DNA of 64,000 bases from Pseudomonas paralactis (GTDB lineage: Bacteria; Pseudomonadota; Gammaproteobacteria; Pseudomonadales; Pseudomonadaceae), in the NCBI RefSeq assembly GCF_001439735.1, contig NZ_JYLN01000006.1, positions 62,001 through 126,000 on the forward strand, in the 5' to 3' direction. The translations under genes were made by a program, and so were the position numbers. This document shows, one piece after another, positions 44,539 to 54,400 of this stretch (the stretch's first letter is position 1; each line of letters begins with the position of its first letter). The notes beneath the pieces are model-generated. The model saw only the letters and a list, made by a program, of their open reading frames with translations. It searched no databases and was not told the DNA's origin.

Positions 44539-44749
44539 ATTGCACGAAATCACGGGCGCAAAAAAAGCGCCTGCAATCGTGTTGGGGGCGCCGTTGCGCC
44601 TATATCTGGTCGGACCGCCAAGTCCAATCGCAGCACTTGCTGCGAGTTGAAAGAGTAGCCTGCGCGATGCTCCATCGCAACCGGGAAGTGGATGACATCA
44701 AAAAAATGGATCGTTCACATCCTGTCATTGTAGTGAGCAACGCGAAGTT

Positions 44750-45949
44750 CTACGCCACCGGGATCAACGGATCCGCCGCCGCCAACGCCACCTTTCTATC
44801 CGCAGCCGGTGGGTAGATCCACACGCTATTGATCTGCTGTTTGAGTTCCTTGGCTTCCTGGCCCACCAGCTTAAGCTGACGGTCCCAGCCTTCGGTGTAC
44901 ACCGCGCCCCAAGCGCCGAGGTCGAGGCAGGTGACGTATTTGGGTTGGCTGTAGGTCATGGGGGCCACGCCGATCAGATCGGCGGCGACGTTGTTACCAG
45001 CGTAGCGGCCCAGGGCGATGGCGTGCTGGCAGGACATGGCAGCGAAGTTGCCCAGCTCGTCGGTGGCGGCGTAGGCCACGTCCCCGGCGGCGTAAACGGC
45101 AGGTTGGCCTTTGACTCTGAGGCTGGCGTCCACATGCAGGCGGCCCTGAGGATCGCGGGTGCCATCGACTTGCTCGGTCAACGGGTTGGCGCGAAAACCA
45201 ATGGTCCAGATCACGGTGCTGGACTCAATCCGCTGCCCATCCGCCAGGGTCACACCGCCGGCATCCACTGAGGCAACCGAGGTGTTCAGTACCCATTCAA
45301 GCCCGAGCGCCTGGCTGGCTTCGATGATCGCCGGGCGAATGCCATCCCCCATCGACGCCGCTATCTGCGGGCCGCGGTCCACCACAATCACGCGGATATT
45401 GGCAGAACCCCCCAGCGCCGCACGCAGTCGCGCGGGCATTTCGGTGGCGGTCTCGATCCCGGTAAAACCACCGCCGGCAACCACCACGGTGTTGCGCGCC
45501 GGGCTGTCGGGCAGGTTTTTCAGGGCCTTGATATGCGCTTCAAGTCGCGTGGCGTCTTCGATCTGGTCCACGTCGAATACGTGCTGGATACCGTCCATGC
45601 TTGGGCGATTCAAGCGGCTGCCGGCAGCAAGCACCAAGCGGTCGTAGGTGAGGGTCGCCGGAGTGCCCGCCGCGTTGCGGTAGGTCACTTGCCTGGCGTT
45701 GGTGTCGATGCTGTCGGCAGCGCCTTGTACAAAGGTTACGCCCACTGCGTCGAACAGCGCATCAAGCGGGGCCAGCATGGTATGCACATCGGGCTCGTAG
45801 AACCGCGGGCGGATACGCAGCTCCGCTTGGGGGGCGAGCAGGCTGATGCGCACATCGTTGCGGTCGTGTTTATCCAGTAGCCGAGCCGCGCTCAAGGCGC
45901 TCCACACGCCACCGAACCCGGCGCCAATGATCAGAATGTGTTGTTTCAT
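44750..45949 (-). CDS. NAD(P)/FAD-dependent oxidoreductase (NDH-2-like)
   Basis: A 399-residue flavoprotein. ILIIGAGFGGVWSALSAA is the FAD-binding Rossmann motif, VVVAGGGFTGIETATEMP the NAD-binding one, and VYAAGDVAYAATDE the C-terminal FAD contact. The sequence is of the type II NADH dehydrogenase/carotenoid-oxidoreductase class, which passes electrons from NADH to quinones without proton pumping. I chose the ATG at 45949 after GGAGCAACCCC; the long frame upstream has no family support. A GlxA-type regulator lies just upstream on the same strand. Confidence 0.9.
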   Translation of the reverse strand: MKQHILIIGAGFGGVWSALSAARLLDKHDRNDVRISLLAPQAELRIRPRFYEPDVHTMLAPLDALFDAVGVTFVQGAADSIDTNARQVTYRNAAGTPATLTYDRLVLAAGSRLNRPSMDGIQHVFDVDQIEDATRLEAHIKALKNLPDSPARNTVVVAGGGFTGIETATEMPARLRAALGGSANIRVIVVDRGPQIAASMGDGIRPAIIEASQALGLEWVLNTSVASVDAGGVTLADGQRIESSTVIWTIGFRANPLTEQVDGTRDPQGRLHVDASLRVKGQPAVYAAGDVAYAATDELGNFAAMSCQHAIALGRYAGNNVAADLIGVAPMTYSQPKYVTCLDLGAWGAVYTEGWDRQLKLVGQEAKELKQQINSVWIYPPAADRKVALAAADPLIPVA

Positions 45950-46061
45950 GGGGTTGCTCCAGAGACCAGATAAGCCGCAAGGCATTGCCGGATCACTGTA
46001 AAAGCACTGTTGTTTGTCAGAAAGGACAGAAAACCCTGAATCACTGCCACTTCTCATCGGC

Positions 46062-47057
46062 CTAGCGAGAAAAGCGCTCGCGGTAGTCGCGTGGTGCGAT
46101 GGCCAGATGCCGGTGGAAGGTGCCGCGCATACGCTCTTCGTCGCCAAACCCGCACAGACGGGCGATCTGGTCGATGCTGCGTTGGGAGTCTTCAAGCATC
46201 CGCCGCGCCGCTTCCATGCGAAACAATTCGATGGCCTTGGCCGGGGTGCGACCGGTTTTTTGTTTATAGACCCGCGCAAAGTTGCGTGGGCTCATATGGC
46301 TCTGCGCGGCCAGGCGTTCCACGCTGAGGTCGCTGTCGCGCAGGTTGTCGCTGATCCACACGTGCAGGGCATCGAAGCCGGCGCTGTCGGCGGTTTGCGC
46401 TTGCAGCACCTGGCTGAACTGCGCCTGGCCGCCGGGTCGCTTGAGGAACACCACCAATTCGCGCGCCACTTGCAGCGCTACCTCGCGGCCGCAATCGGCT
46501 TCCACCAGTGCGAGGGCCAGGTCTATCCCGGCACTCACGCCGGCGGAGGTCCACACCGTGCCTTGCTGCACGAATATCGCGTCCACATCCACTTCGATGG
46601 TCGGGAAGCGTTGTCTGAGCAGCTCGCACATGGCCCAATGCGTCGCCGCGCGGCGCCCCTCAAGCAAGCCTGCCTGCGCCAGTAAAAAGGTACCGCTGCA
46701 TACCGAGGCGGTACGTCGAGCCTGGCCGGAGGCGTTGCGCAGCCAGGCCACCAGCGCAGTATTATCCGCCATGGCTTGCTCAATGGCGGGCGCGCCGGGT
46801 ACCACCAGCGTATCGATGGCGCCAGGGTCTAATTGTGCCAGCGCCACCGTGTCGACGCTCAAGCCTTCAGCGGTCGGCATCAGGCCACCCGCCAGGCTGG
46901 CATTGTGCACCACGTAGCCTTGTAAACCGCGTTCGGCCATGGCCTTGGTCGCGGCCCAGAACACCGTTTGCGCACCGGTCAGATCGAGCAAGCCCATTTG
47001 TGGGTAAGCCAGAAACACCAGCGTGCGGGGTTGGCCCAGCGGTTTGATAGCGGTCAT
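46062..47057 (-). CDS. GlxA-family AraC-type regulator (DJ-1/PfpI fold)
   Basis: A 331-residue regulator: an N-terminal DJ-1/PfpI domain (LVFLAYPQMGLLDLTGAQTVFW; ASVCSGTFLLAQAGLLEG with the nucleophile-elbow cysteine) and a C-terminal AraC DNA-binding domain (AAQSHMSPRNFARVYKQKTG; ARLCGFGDEERMRGTFHRHL). The ATG forms a four-base overlap with the transaldolase stop, so it is translated after tal. The flavoprotein gene lies 112 bases downstream and could be a target. Confidence 0.92.
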   Translation of the reverse strand: MTAIKPLGQPRTLVFLAYPQMGLLDLTGAQTVFWAATKAMAERGLQGYVVHNASLAGGLMPTAEGLSVDTVALAQLDPGAIDTLVVPGAPAIEQAMADNTALVAWLRNASGQARRTASVCSGTFLLAQAGLLEGRRAATHWAMCELLRQRFPTIEVDVDAIFVQQGTVWTSAGVSAGIDLALALVEADCGREVALQVARELVVFLKRPGGQAQFSQVLQAQTADSAGFDALHVWISDNLRDSDLSVERLAAQSHMSPRNFARVYKQKTGRTPAKAIELFRMEAARRMLEDSQRSIDQIARLCGFGDEERMRGTFHRHLAIAPRDYRERFSR

Positions 47058-47977
47058 GCGCCGGCCAGCAGTTTTTCCAGTTTTTCCTGATCCCGCGCGA
47101 ACTGCCGAATCCCTTCCGCCAGCTTTTCGGTTGCCATCGCATCTTCGTTCGAGGCCCAGCGAAATTGCGCTTCGGTCAAGCTTTGGCGCGCTTCGCCATG
47201 GGTGCCCGGCACCAGCTTGCGCTCCAGCGGGCCGTTGTCTTCGGCGAGCTTTTGCAGGAGGTCGGGGCTGATGGTCAGGCGGTCACAGCCGGCCAGTTGT
47301 TCGATCTGGCTCAAGGTGCGAAAGCTGGCGCCCATGACCACGGTGGGGATCTGGTTGGTCTTGTAGTAGTTGTAGATTCGCGTCACCGACTGCACGCCCG
47401 GGTCATCCACGCCGGTGTAGTCCAGGCCGGTATTTTTGCGATACCAGTCGTAAATGCGGCCCACGAAGGGCGAGATCAAAAACACCCCGGCATCGGCGCA
47501 GGCCACGGCCTGGGCGAAGGAGAACAGCAGCGTGAGGTTGGTCTGGATACCGGATTTTTCCAGGCGTTCGGCAGTGCGGATGCCTTCCCAGGTCGAGGCC
47601 AGTTTGATCAGCACGCGGTCGCGGCTGACACCGGCCTGGTCGTACAGGGCGATCAACTGATTGGCCTTGGCCCACAACGCGTCTTCGTCGAAGGACAGGC
47701 GCGCATCGACTTCAGTGGAAATACGCCCCGGGATCACCTTGAGAATGCCCGCACCCACCGCCACAGCGAAGTGGTCGCAGGCCAGGTCCACATCCCCTTT
47801 GGACAAGGACACGGCATTGCGCAGCAGCTCGGCGTATTCCGGGATGGCGGCGGCCTTGAGCAGCAGCGACGGGTTGGTGGTGGCGTCCACCGGGCGCAGG
47901 CGGCTGATGGCGTCGAGGTCGCCGGTGTCGCAGACCACGGTGGTGAATTGCTTGAGTTGTTCGAGCTTGGATGTCAT
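47054..47977 (-). CDS. tal: Transaldolase
   Basis: A 307-residue enzyme of the non-oxidative pentose phosphate pathway. The Schiff-base lysine is in VLIKLASTWEGI; PVDATTNPSLLLKAA is the N-terminal signature and LISPFVGRIYDWY the phosphate-binding region. I chose the ATG at 47977 (MTSKLEQLKQFTTVV). The length is standard. It is co-translated with a GlxA-type regulator, an unusual partner for tal. Confidence 0.95.
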   Translation of the reverse strand: MTSKLEQLKQFTTVVCDTGDLDAISRLRPVDATTNPSLLLKAAAIPEYAELLRNAVSLSKGDVDLACDHFAVAVGAGILKVIPGRISTEVDARLSFDEDALWAKANQLIALYDQAGVSRDRVLIKLASTWEGIRTAERLEKSGIQTNLTLLFSFAQAVACADAGVFLISPFVGRIYDWYRKNTGLDYTGVDDPGVQSVTRIYNYYKTNQIPTVVMGASFRTLSQIEQLAGCDRLTISPDLLQKLAEDNGPLERKLVPGTHGEARQSLTEAQFRWASNEDAMATEKLAEGIRQFARDQEKLEKLLAGA

Positions 47978-48089
47978 GAGCGGCGGCCTCCAGGAAAGTG
48001 GCAAGGACTGCTTTTGTACCACTTCCCGCCCGTCTTGTTTACCTGGGTTGCCAGGTCTGTAGCGACTTGGGCAGCAAATGCATCGGCCT

Positions 48090-48512
48090 GTGGGAGGGGG
48101 CTTGCCCCCGATGGCGGCCTGACAGCCGACCAGGATGCTGGACTTTGATCGAGTGCATATCCGTTATTTAGGTAGCGGCTGATATTGGTTCCGCTTTTAC
48201 AGCGGGTCACTTTTGAAAAGCGCAAAAGTAAGCAAAACGCTCTTGCCCCACCACTCGGCACCTCGCCTGGGCTCGGTGTGCCCGTAATCCGCCATGGATT
48301 TGGGGGGCCGCCGCCACGCGCCATCCATGGCGCGGGGCGGCTAAACCGGCATCCCTGCCGGTTTACCCCCCAAATCCCTGTCGAATTCCGGCCAGCGTGG
48401 TTTGACGGGGCGCCTAAGATCAAGATCAAAAACAGATCAAGAGCAAGAGCGGCTCGCTTCGCATCGTGGTTACGGTTGGCAGTGGCTACAAAAGTTGTGT
48501 GGATACCCATGC
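48090..48512. repeat. Long dispersed repeat, copy 2 (~420 bp)
   Basis: The second copy of the element at 3384-3808, in the same orientation, about 44.7 kb away. It begins with a GTGGGAGGGGGC REP unit where copy 1 has GTGGGAGCTGGC, but the internal 300 bases are almost unchanged, including CGCCATCCATGGCG and AACCGGCATCCCTGCCGGTT. It fills the gap between tal and the small gene at 48580; no gene is visible in it. Confidence 0.85.
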
Positions 48513-48579
48513 CTTGATGACGGTGGGTCAGATATGGATTGACTGACCCAACGCTATCGGGAGCGCTCTCTCGCAGGAG

Positions 48580-48831
48580 TTATGGGGTGTTGGTGGGTTT
48601 GGGTTGCAGGCAATCCAGTGCGCGGTCGGCGAGGGTGCGGGCCATATCGATCAAGTGGGCGGTGGAGCAGGCCATGTCACGTTGGCTGCCTTCGAGGCCC
48701 TCGGCGGTTTCGGTGGCGGTGGTGGCGGCGCAGCGCAGCAGCGAAGAAATGCTGGCGATGGCGTCTTCGAAGCTCAGGTCTTCGTGGGCAACAAACACGG
48801 GATAGGGTGGATCAGGGACGATTTTGCTCAT
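48580..48831 (-). CDS. Small DUF6124/DUF3077-like protein, second copy
   Basis: An 83-residue protein (MSKIVPDPPYPVFVAHE…) with two predicted helices (FEDAIASISSLLRCAATTATETA; DMACSTAHLIDMARTLADRAL). Layout and length are like the gene at 44127-44405, although few residues match. I chose the ATG at 48831, with GGAGCTTCACCC upstream. The predicted structured leader at 48896-48960 precedes it by 65 bases. Confidence 0.75.
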   Translation of the reverse strand: MSKIVPDPPYPVFVAHEDLSFEDAIASISSLLRCAATTATETAEGLEGSQRDMACSTAHLIDMARTLADRALDCLQPKPTNTP

Positions 48832-48895
48832 GGGTGAAGCTCCTGCTTGGATTGGGAGCCATTCTTTTGCCGATCTCACACGTCAAAAGGTGGCA

Positions 48896-48960
48896 GCTAT
48901 GTGCGGGGTGAGATACCGGAAAGCAGGACCCGGCCAGACCGAAGTCTGCCCGCACATAGC
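48896..48960 (-). ncRNA. Structured RNA leader, copy 2 (three-way junction)
   Basis: On the minus strand a perfect 12-bp stem GCUAUGUGCGGG/CCCGCACAUAGC encloses the hairpins CAGAC-UUCG-GUCUG and CCGG-loop-CCGG in GCCGGGUCCU…CCGGU. Layout, UUCG tetraloop and the GCCGGGUCCU block are shared with copy 1; the outer stem sequence is different. The stretch 48961-49383 that follows shows no gene that I can support. Confidence 0.7.
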
Positions 48961-49383
48961 CGCCATAGACGGTTGTAGCGCATGACGCCTGCTGATACAC
49001 GGGATCTCACACCCGATCGCTGATAGGCAGCGACGAAGCGAAGGCTAGCCAGCGGGTTGAGCAGGCGCAAGGCCGAAAGATTGTCTAGGAAACGTCCTGC
49101 AAATTAAAGGGATATGGATTGCTGGCCTTTAACAATGCATGTCGAGCAGGCGATGCCGATATGGGAAGTGGTTACTGAGTGAGGCTGTCAGCGATCTATC
49201 GGATTTATACGACGAAAACCTCGGAATCGTCTGACTTTACCCTAAGGAAATCCCTCTCCAAAGTTTGGCTTTCTACTGGCTTTCCCTTACTCGTTGATCT
49301 CGATTGAAATGCGTCACGCGTCAGTTTTCTTATCGAAACGAGCAGGGAAGTACGGCCAAAAAGCAGGGGCAAGAGGCAAAACA

Positions 49384-50802
49384 ATGAGCGTAGGTTATTT
49401 CATCCGCCAAGGTGACAAAACCAGTTGCGGCGGCCAAGTACTGGACGGAGATCACAGGACCCATATGCATGGCAGTCTTCGTGCGTGCGAAGGTGACCCA
49501 GTCACCTGTGGCAAGGATGGGCAAACGTATAAGATCCTTGGCGGTATTTCCTTCATGCAAAGCAATGGCCGGCTTATTGCCGGTACGTTGGACAGCTACA
49601 GCGGCTGTCCCTGTAAAGCCGAGCTGATTCCTTCGGTGTTACTCGGCAAGTACCACGGCAGAGGTGGCTCCGTTGCGCGCGCCAACGGACAAACCGTTGA
49701 GCCGGTCCAGCCAGCGCCCCAATGGTCAGCCCCTTCTCAACGCACTGCCACCGCGCCAAGTTATTCGCCCCGGTCCGCATTTGGCGCATTTAAAGCTCTC
49801 TCAGGCGAGGAGCCAGGTTTCTATATCGTCCCCAAAAGCATGACCCGCGAGGCGCTGGAGGCGACACTTTTTTCGACGCTCGACCCGGCTGTAATGCGCA
49901 AGTTTCAATCACTGAATCCCAATACCGGCAACGTCAAAGCCGGCTCGATGATCGTGCTCAGCGATCCGAACAACACCTCCTGCACCTATCAGGAAGCGCA
50001 ACTGATGCATGCTGCACAACAAGTCAGCGCATCTCTGGATTCACTGACGCCGGACGAGGCCGACTTTCTGTATCGCCACGGTGCCGAGATCGCAGGTTTC
50101 ATCGGCCATACCTCAACCTGGCTTGGCGTCAGTGCTGTGGTGATGGAAAAGCATCTGAGCAATCTGCGCGATACTCTCCAAGCCATGGAGCGGTTGCATC
50201 AGGAAAACTATCGGCAGCACGGCCACCTTAGGTCGCCGCAGTTCTTTGCTGATCGCCAGCGGTTGATGAGTCAGTTGGATGCTCATTTGCTCAACTCCAC
50301 GCGCCTGCGCGGCCAGACAACCCTGGGCGATCACCCGAAGTTGAAAGCAGCCCTGGGTATTTCCAGCCGTAGCCTGGTGCATCACTGGGACAAGGCGGGT
50401 GGGCCGGGGCAGATTCGGGGGTATGCCGCTCATGTTGAGGCGGTCAGTCGTGCCACGAAGTATATGAAGGCTGGGGGGTACATCGGGATTGCTCTTGGCG
50501 GGATATCTTCACTTTTGGCTATTCAGCAGGTGTGTAATGGAGATACTGGGGCAGCGTGTGAAAAGGTTAAGTTTACCGAAGGAGGAAAATTCGCGGGGTC
50601 TACTGCAGTAGGTGCTGCAAGCGGGTTGGCAGCGAGTTATGCCAGTACTGCGATCTGCATTGCGCTTGGCGTCACAACAGGGACCGGTGGTGTTATATGT
50701 ATCGCCGCTGTTGTAGGCGCGGGCACGTGGGTGGGCACGACTTACGGTGGTAAAACGGGTGAGTACATAGGTGAAAAAATTTATGGGGCCAGACAACCAT
50801 GA
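49384..50802 (+). CDS. PAAR-domain type VI secretion effector, predicted membrane-active
   Basis: A 472-residue protein. The N terminus (MSVGYFIRQGDKTSCGGQVL; CEGDPVTCGKDG) is a PAAR domain that caps the VgrG spike. A LysM-like segment (YIVPKSMTREALEATLF…LNPNTGNVKAGSMIVL) and a helical region follow. The last 90 residues are glycine/alanine-rich hydrophobic helices (GGYIGIALGGISSLLAI; ASTAICIALGVTTGTGGVICIAAVVG) with glycine-zipper spacing, suggesting a pore-forming toxin. Base composition falls in the last third, as if the toxin end had been exchanged. No vgrG or T6SS gene is near. The following gene overlaps by four bases and encodes a membrane protein. Confidence 0.8.
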   Translation: MSVGYFIRQGDKTSCGGQVLDGDHRTHMHGSLRACEGDPVTCGKDGQTYKILGGISFMQSNGRLIAGTLDSYSGCPCKAELIPSVLLGKYHGRGGSVARANGQTVEPVQPAPQWSAPSQRTATAPSYSPRSAFGAFKALSGEEPGFYIVPKSMTREALEATLFSTLDPAVMRKFQSLNPNTGNVKAGSMIVLSDPNNTSCTYQEAQLMHAAQQVSASLDSLTPDEADFLYRHGAEIAGFIGHTSTWLGVSAVVMEKHLSNLRDTLQAMERLHQENYRQHGHLRSPQFFADRQRLMSQLDAHLLNSTRLRGQTTLGDHPKLKAALGISSRSLVHHWDKAGGPGQIRGYAAHVEAVSRATKYMKAGGYIGIALGGISSLLAIQQVCNGDTGAACEKVKFTEGGKFAGSTAVGAASGLAASYASTAICIALGVTTGTGGVICIAAVVGAGTWVGTTYGGKTGEYIGEKIYGARQP

Positions 50803-51188
50803 CCAGTATTGATACTTGGCCTCTCTGGATCGCAATGATGGTTACAGGAGGACCAATTTTGCTAGCTGTTGCTGGCATTACTTTTAGTCTTTATCTGAGT
50901 CGTCGGCACTTGGGCTCTATGAGGGAGGCACTGAAGAACAGTCGTTTTATTTATATCTGGGGGACGAGCCTGGGTAAGCGAGGGGTAATCTGGTCGCTTT
51001 GGGAAATATCCAAAATTGCCGGAATGGTGACGATGCCGAACGCGTCTATCCGTATCGGAGAACTGGACCCTGTCGATCTAAAAAATTTCCCCCCTTACCT
51101 AAAGCGTCTGTTGACCATCAATATGATGATGTTGATCGGTTCGGTCGCTTGGTCAGTAGTTGCAGCCTTGCTGGTGAAACTCCGGTAG
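50799..51188 (+). CDS. Probable immunity protein for the PAAR effector
   Basis: A 129-residue inner-membrane protein with helices near the N terminus (IAMMVTGGPILLAVAGITFS) and C terminus (LTINMMMLIGSVAWSVVAALL). The ATG overlaps the effector stop (ATGA), the usual effector-immunity order. Base composition is lower in G+C than its neighbours. An immunity role is inferred from position and membrane location. No family is recognised. The gap 51189-51407 before viscB holds no gene and no clear promoter. Confidence 0.65.
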   Translation: MTSIDTWPLWIAMMVTGGPILLAVAGITFSLYLSRRHLGSMREALKNSRFIYIWGTSLGKRGVIWSLWEISKIAGMVTMPNASIRIGELDPVDLKNFPPYLKRLLTINMMMLIGSVAWSVVAALLVKLR

Positions 51189-51407
51189 GTTGAAGACTCT
51201 CGAGCAAAAACGGGAACCCTCCCACCCGACACTTGTCCCCGCTTCCCATGTCACCCCCCACCGTGCAAATCCCTTAATTTTCCAAGCCTGCCGGAAGCCT
51301 CTCCAGGCCCCCGGCTGCGCCCGTTGTTTTTCAAGGGCGCTGCGCCTAGCGGCAAAACTGAATACGGACTTTCTCTTAAACCGTGAATTATCAGGCAGGT
51401 TACCCCA

Positions 51408-54400
51408 ATGCAGTTCAGCGACTTACTGGCAGCGATCTCCACCTATGCGATCCGTCTGCAAACTGAAGAAGGCGACCTGATCGTCCTGGGCGATGACGAG
51501 GCGTTGGATGATGCGCTCTGGGATCAATTAATCGCGCATAAGTCCCGGTTGCTGGTACTGGTCGCCGAGCATGGCGGTGACTGGTTGAGCCCGGCCTATC
51601 GCATTACCCCGGACATGCTGCCATTGGTCAACCTCGACCAGCCGGCCATCGACCGTATCGTCGCGGCGATCCCCGGCGGCGCGGCGAATGTGCAGGATAT
51701 CTACCCCCTGGCGCCGCTCCAGGAAGGCATGCTCTACCACCATCTTTCTGCCGCCCAGGGCGATCCCTATGTGCTGCACGCGCAGTTTGTGTTCGACAAC
51801 CGCGCACGCCTGCAAGCCTTTGCCGAGGCGCTGCAATGGGTGATCGACCGCCACGATATTCTGCGCACCTCGATGGTGTGGGAGCGCCTCGATGAACCGC
51901 TGCAAGTGGTGTGGCGCAAGGCGCAGCTGGCGTGTGATGAGGCGCAGTTGGACGGCGGCGACCGTCTCGCCCAGTTGCTTGCGCGCTATGACGCCCGTGC
52001 TTACCGCATGGACCTTGGCCAGGCGCCGCTGCTGCGCCTGGTGTTCGCTGAAGACCCGGCCAACCAGCGCGTGGTCGCGATGCTGTTGTTCCACCACACT
52101 ATTCTGGATCACACCGCCCTGGACGTAGTGCGCCATGAAATTCAGCTGTACCTGGCCGGTGAGCAAGCGCAAGCGGGCTCGCCAGTGGCGTTTCGCAGCT
52201 ATATCGCCCAGGTGCGCCAGGGTGTCAGCGAACAGGCCCATGAGGCGTTCTTTCGCGACATGCTTGCCGATATTGATGAGCCGACCTTGCCGTTCGGCCT
52301 GCAAAATGTGCAGGGCGATGGTCAGGGCGTTGATGAAGCGCGCATTCCCGTCGATAGCGCCCTTGGTCTTCGCCTGCGCAGTTTGGCGCGGCCGCTGGGG
52401 GTGAGCGTGGCGAGCCTGATGCACCTGGCGTTGGCGCGCGTGCTGGGCGTGGTTTCCGGTCGTGAGGCAGTGGTGTTCGGCACCGTGATGCTCGGGCGCA
52501 TGGGCGCAGGCGAGGGTGGTGAACGGGCCTTGGGCATGTTCATCAACACCTTGCCGTTGCGGGTTGATGTTGGCGCGCAAGGCGTGCGCGCCGCCGTGCA
52601 AGTCACCCATGAACGACTTACGCGCTTGCTCGATCACGAACATGCGTCCCTGGCACTGGCCCAGCGTTGCAGTGGGGTAGCGGCGCCCACGCCATTGTTC
52701 AGCGCGATCCTCAACTATCGCCACAGTGCCGCCACCGACATGGCCGCGGTGATCGAGGTGGCCAACGGCATCCGCGTACTGGGCGCCGAAGAGCGCACCA
52801 ACTACCCGCTGACGGTTAACGTCGACGACCTGGGGCAAGATTTCGCCCTGACGGTGATGGTCGATGGGGCTATCGGTGCACAGCGGGTTGCCGGCTATCT
52901 GCACACCGCCCTGCAAAGCCTGGCCGACGCCCTTGAGCATCGACCGGATGGGCCGCTCTGCGGCCTGAACATCCTGCCCGACGCTGAACGCCACGCCTTG
53001 CTGCACACCTTGAACCACAGCCCCACGCATTACGCCGATACCGCGCTGATCCACCAGCAAGTCCAAGCCCACGCCGCCGCCCAGCCTGAAGCCATTGCCG
53101 TGCGATTTGAGCAGCAGCGCCTCAGCTATCGTCAACTCAACGAACGCGCCAACCAGGTTGCCCATGCACTGCTGGCCCAGGGCGTGGAACCCGACAGCCG
53201 CGTGGCGATCTGTGTGGAGCGCGGCCCGCAAATGATCATCGGCCTGCTCGGTATCCTCAAGGCTGGTGCCGGCTACGTGCCGATAGACCCGGCTTACCCA
53301 CAGGAACGCATCGCCTACACCCTGGCCGACAGTCAACCGGTGGTGGTGCTGGTGCAGGCCAATACCCGGGACAGGGTCGGCAATACCCTACCAATCGACC
53401 TTGACAGCCTGGGCCAACTGCCCGTCAGCGATCCACGGCTGCACCTGAGCCCGGCCCATCTCGCCTATGTGATTTACACCTCCGGCTCCACCGGCCAACC
53501 CAAGGGGGTGATGATCGAACACCGCCAGGTGGCGCGCCTGTTCAGCGCCACCCAGCACTGGTTCGGGTTCAACCGGCACGATGTGTGGGCACTGTTCCAC
53601 TCCTTTGCGTTCGATTTTTCCGTGTGGGAAATCTGGGGCGCGCTGATGCACGGCGGCCAGTTGCTGATCGTGCCGCAACTGGTCAGCCGCTCGCCGGATG
53701 AGTGCTACACGCTGCTCTGCGAAGCCCAAGTGAGCATCCTCAACCAGACGCCGAGCGCGTTCCGCCAGTTGATCGCAGCCCAGAGCCACAGCACCCAGGC
53801 GCATTCGTTGCGTCAGGTGATTTTTGGGGGGGAGGCCCTGGAACCGGCCATGCTCAAGCCGTGGTACGCCCGCGCAGTGAATGCCGGTACCCAGTTGGTG
53901 AACATGTACGGTATTACCGAAACCACCGTGCACGTGACCTATCGTGCGCTGGAGGCGGCGGATGCCCAACTGATCGGCGTCAGCCCGATTGGTGTGCGCA
54001 TCCCTGACTTGCAGGTGTATGTGCTGGATGAACACCGCGAGCCGTTGCCCTACGGTGTGGTGGGCGAGCTGTACGTGGGCGGCGCCGGGGTGGCGCGCGG
54101 TTACCTGAACCGCGAGGCGCTCAACGCCGAACGCTTCCTCGCCGACCCGGCCACCGGCCTGCGCATGTACAAGACCGGCGACCTCGGCCGCTTGCTGGCC
54201 GACGGCAGTGTCGAGTACCTGGGGCGTAACGATGACCAGGTCAAGATTCGCGGTTTCCGCATTGAGCTTGGCGAAATTCAGGCGCACCTGGCCACCGCCA
54301 GCGGCGTGCGCGATGCGGTGGTGATCGCCCGTGAAGACGAACCGGGTGACAAGCGCCTGGTGGCCTACGTGCTCACCGAGGGTGAGCCCAGCGTCGCTGC

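Noticed and set aside
47974..48510. Minus-strand frame of 178 codons over repeat copy 2
   Set aside because: Same repeat-derived translation as at 3240-4064, extending antisense-independent into the tal leader; no support as a gene.
48812..49000. Minus-strand frame of 62 codons upstream of the small gene at 48580
   Set aside because: It runs through the predicted RNA leader; the conserved pairing explains the sequence better than a protein does.
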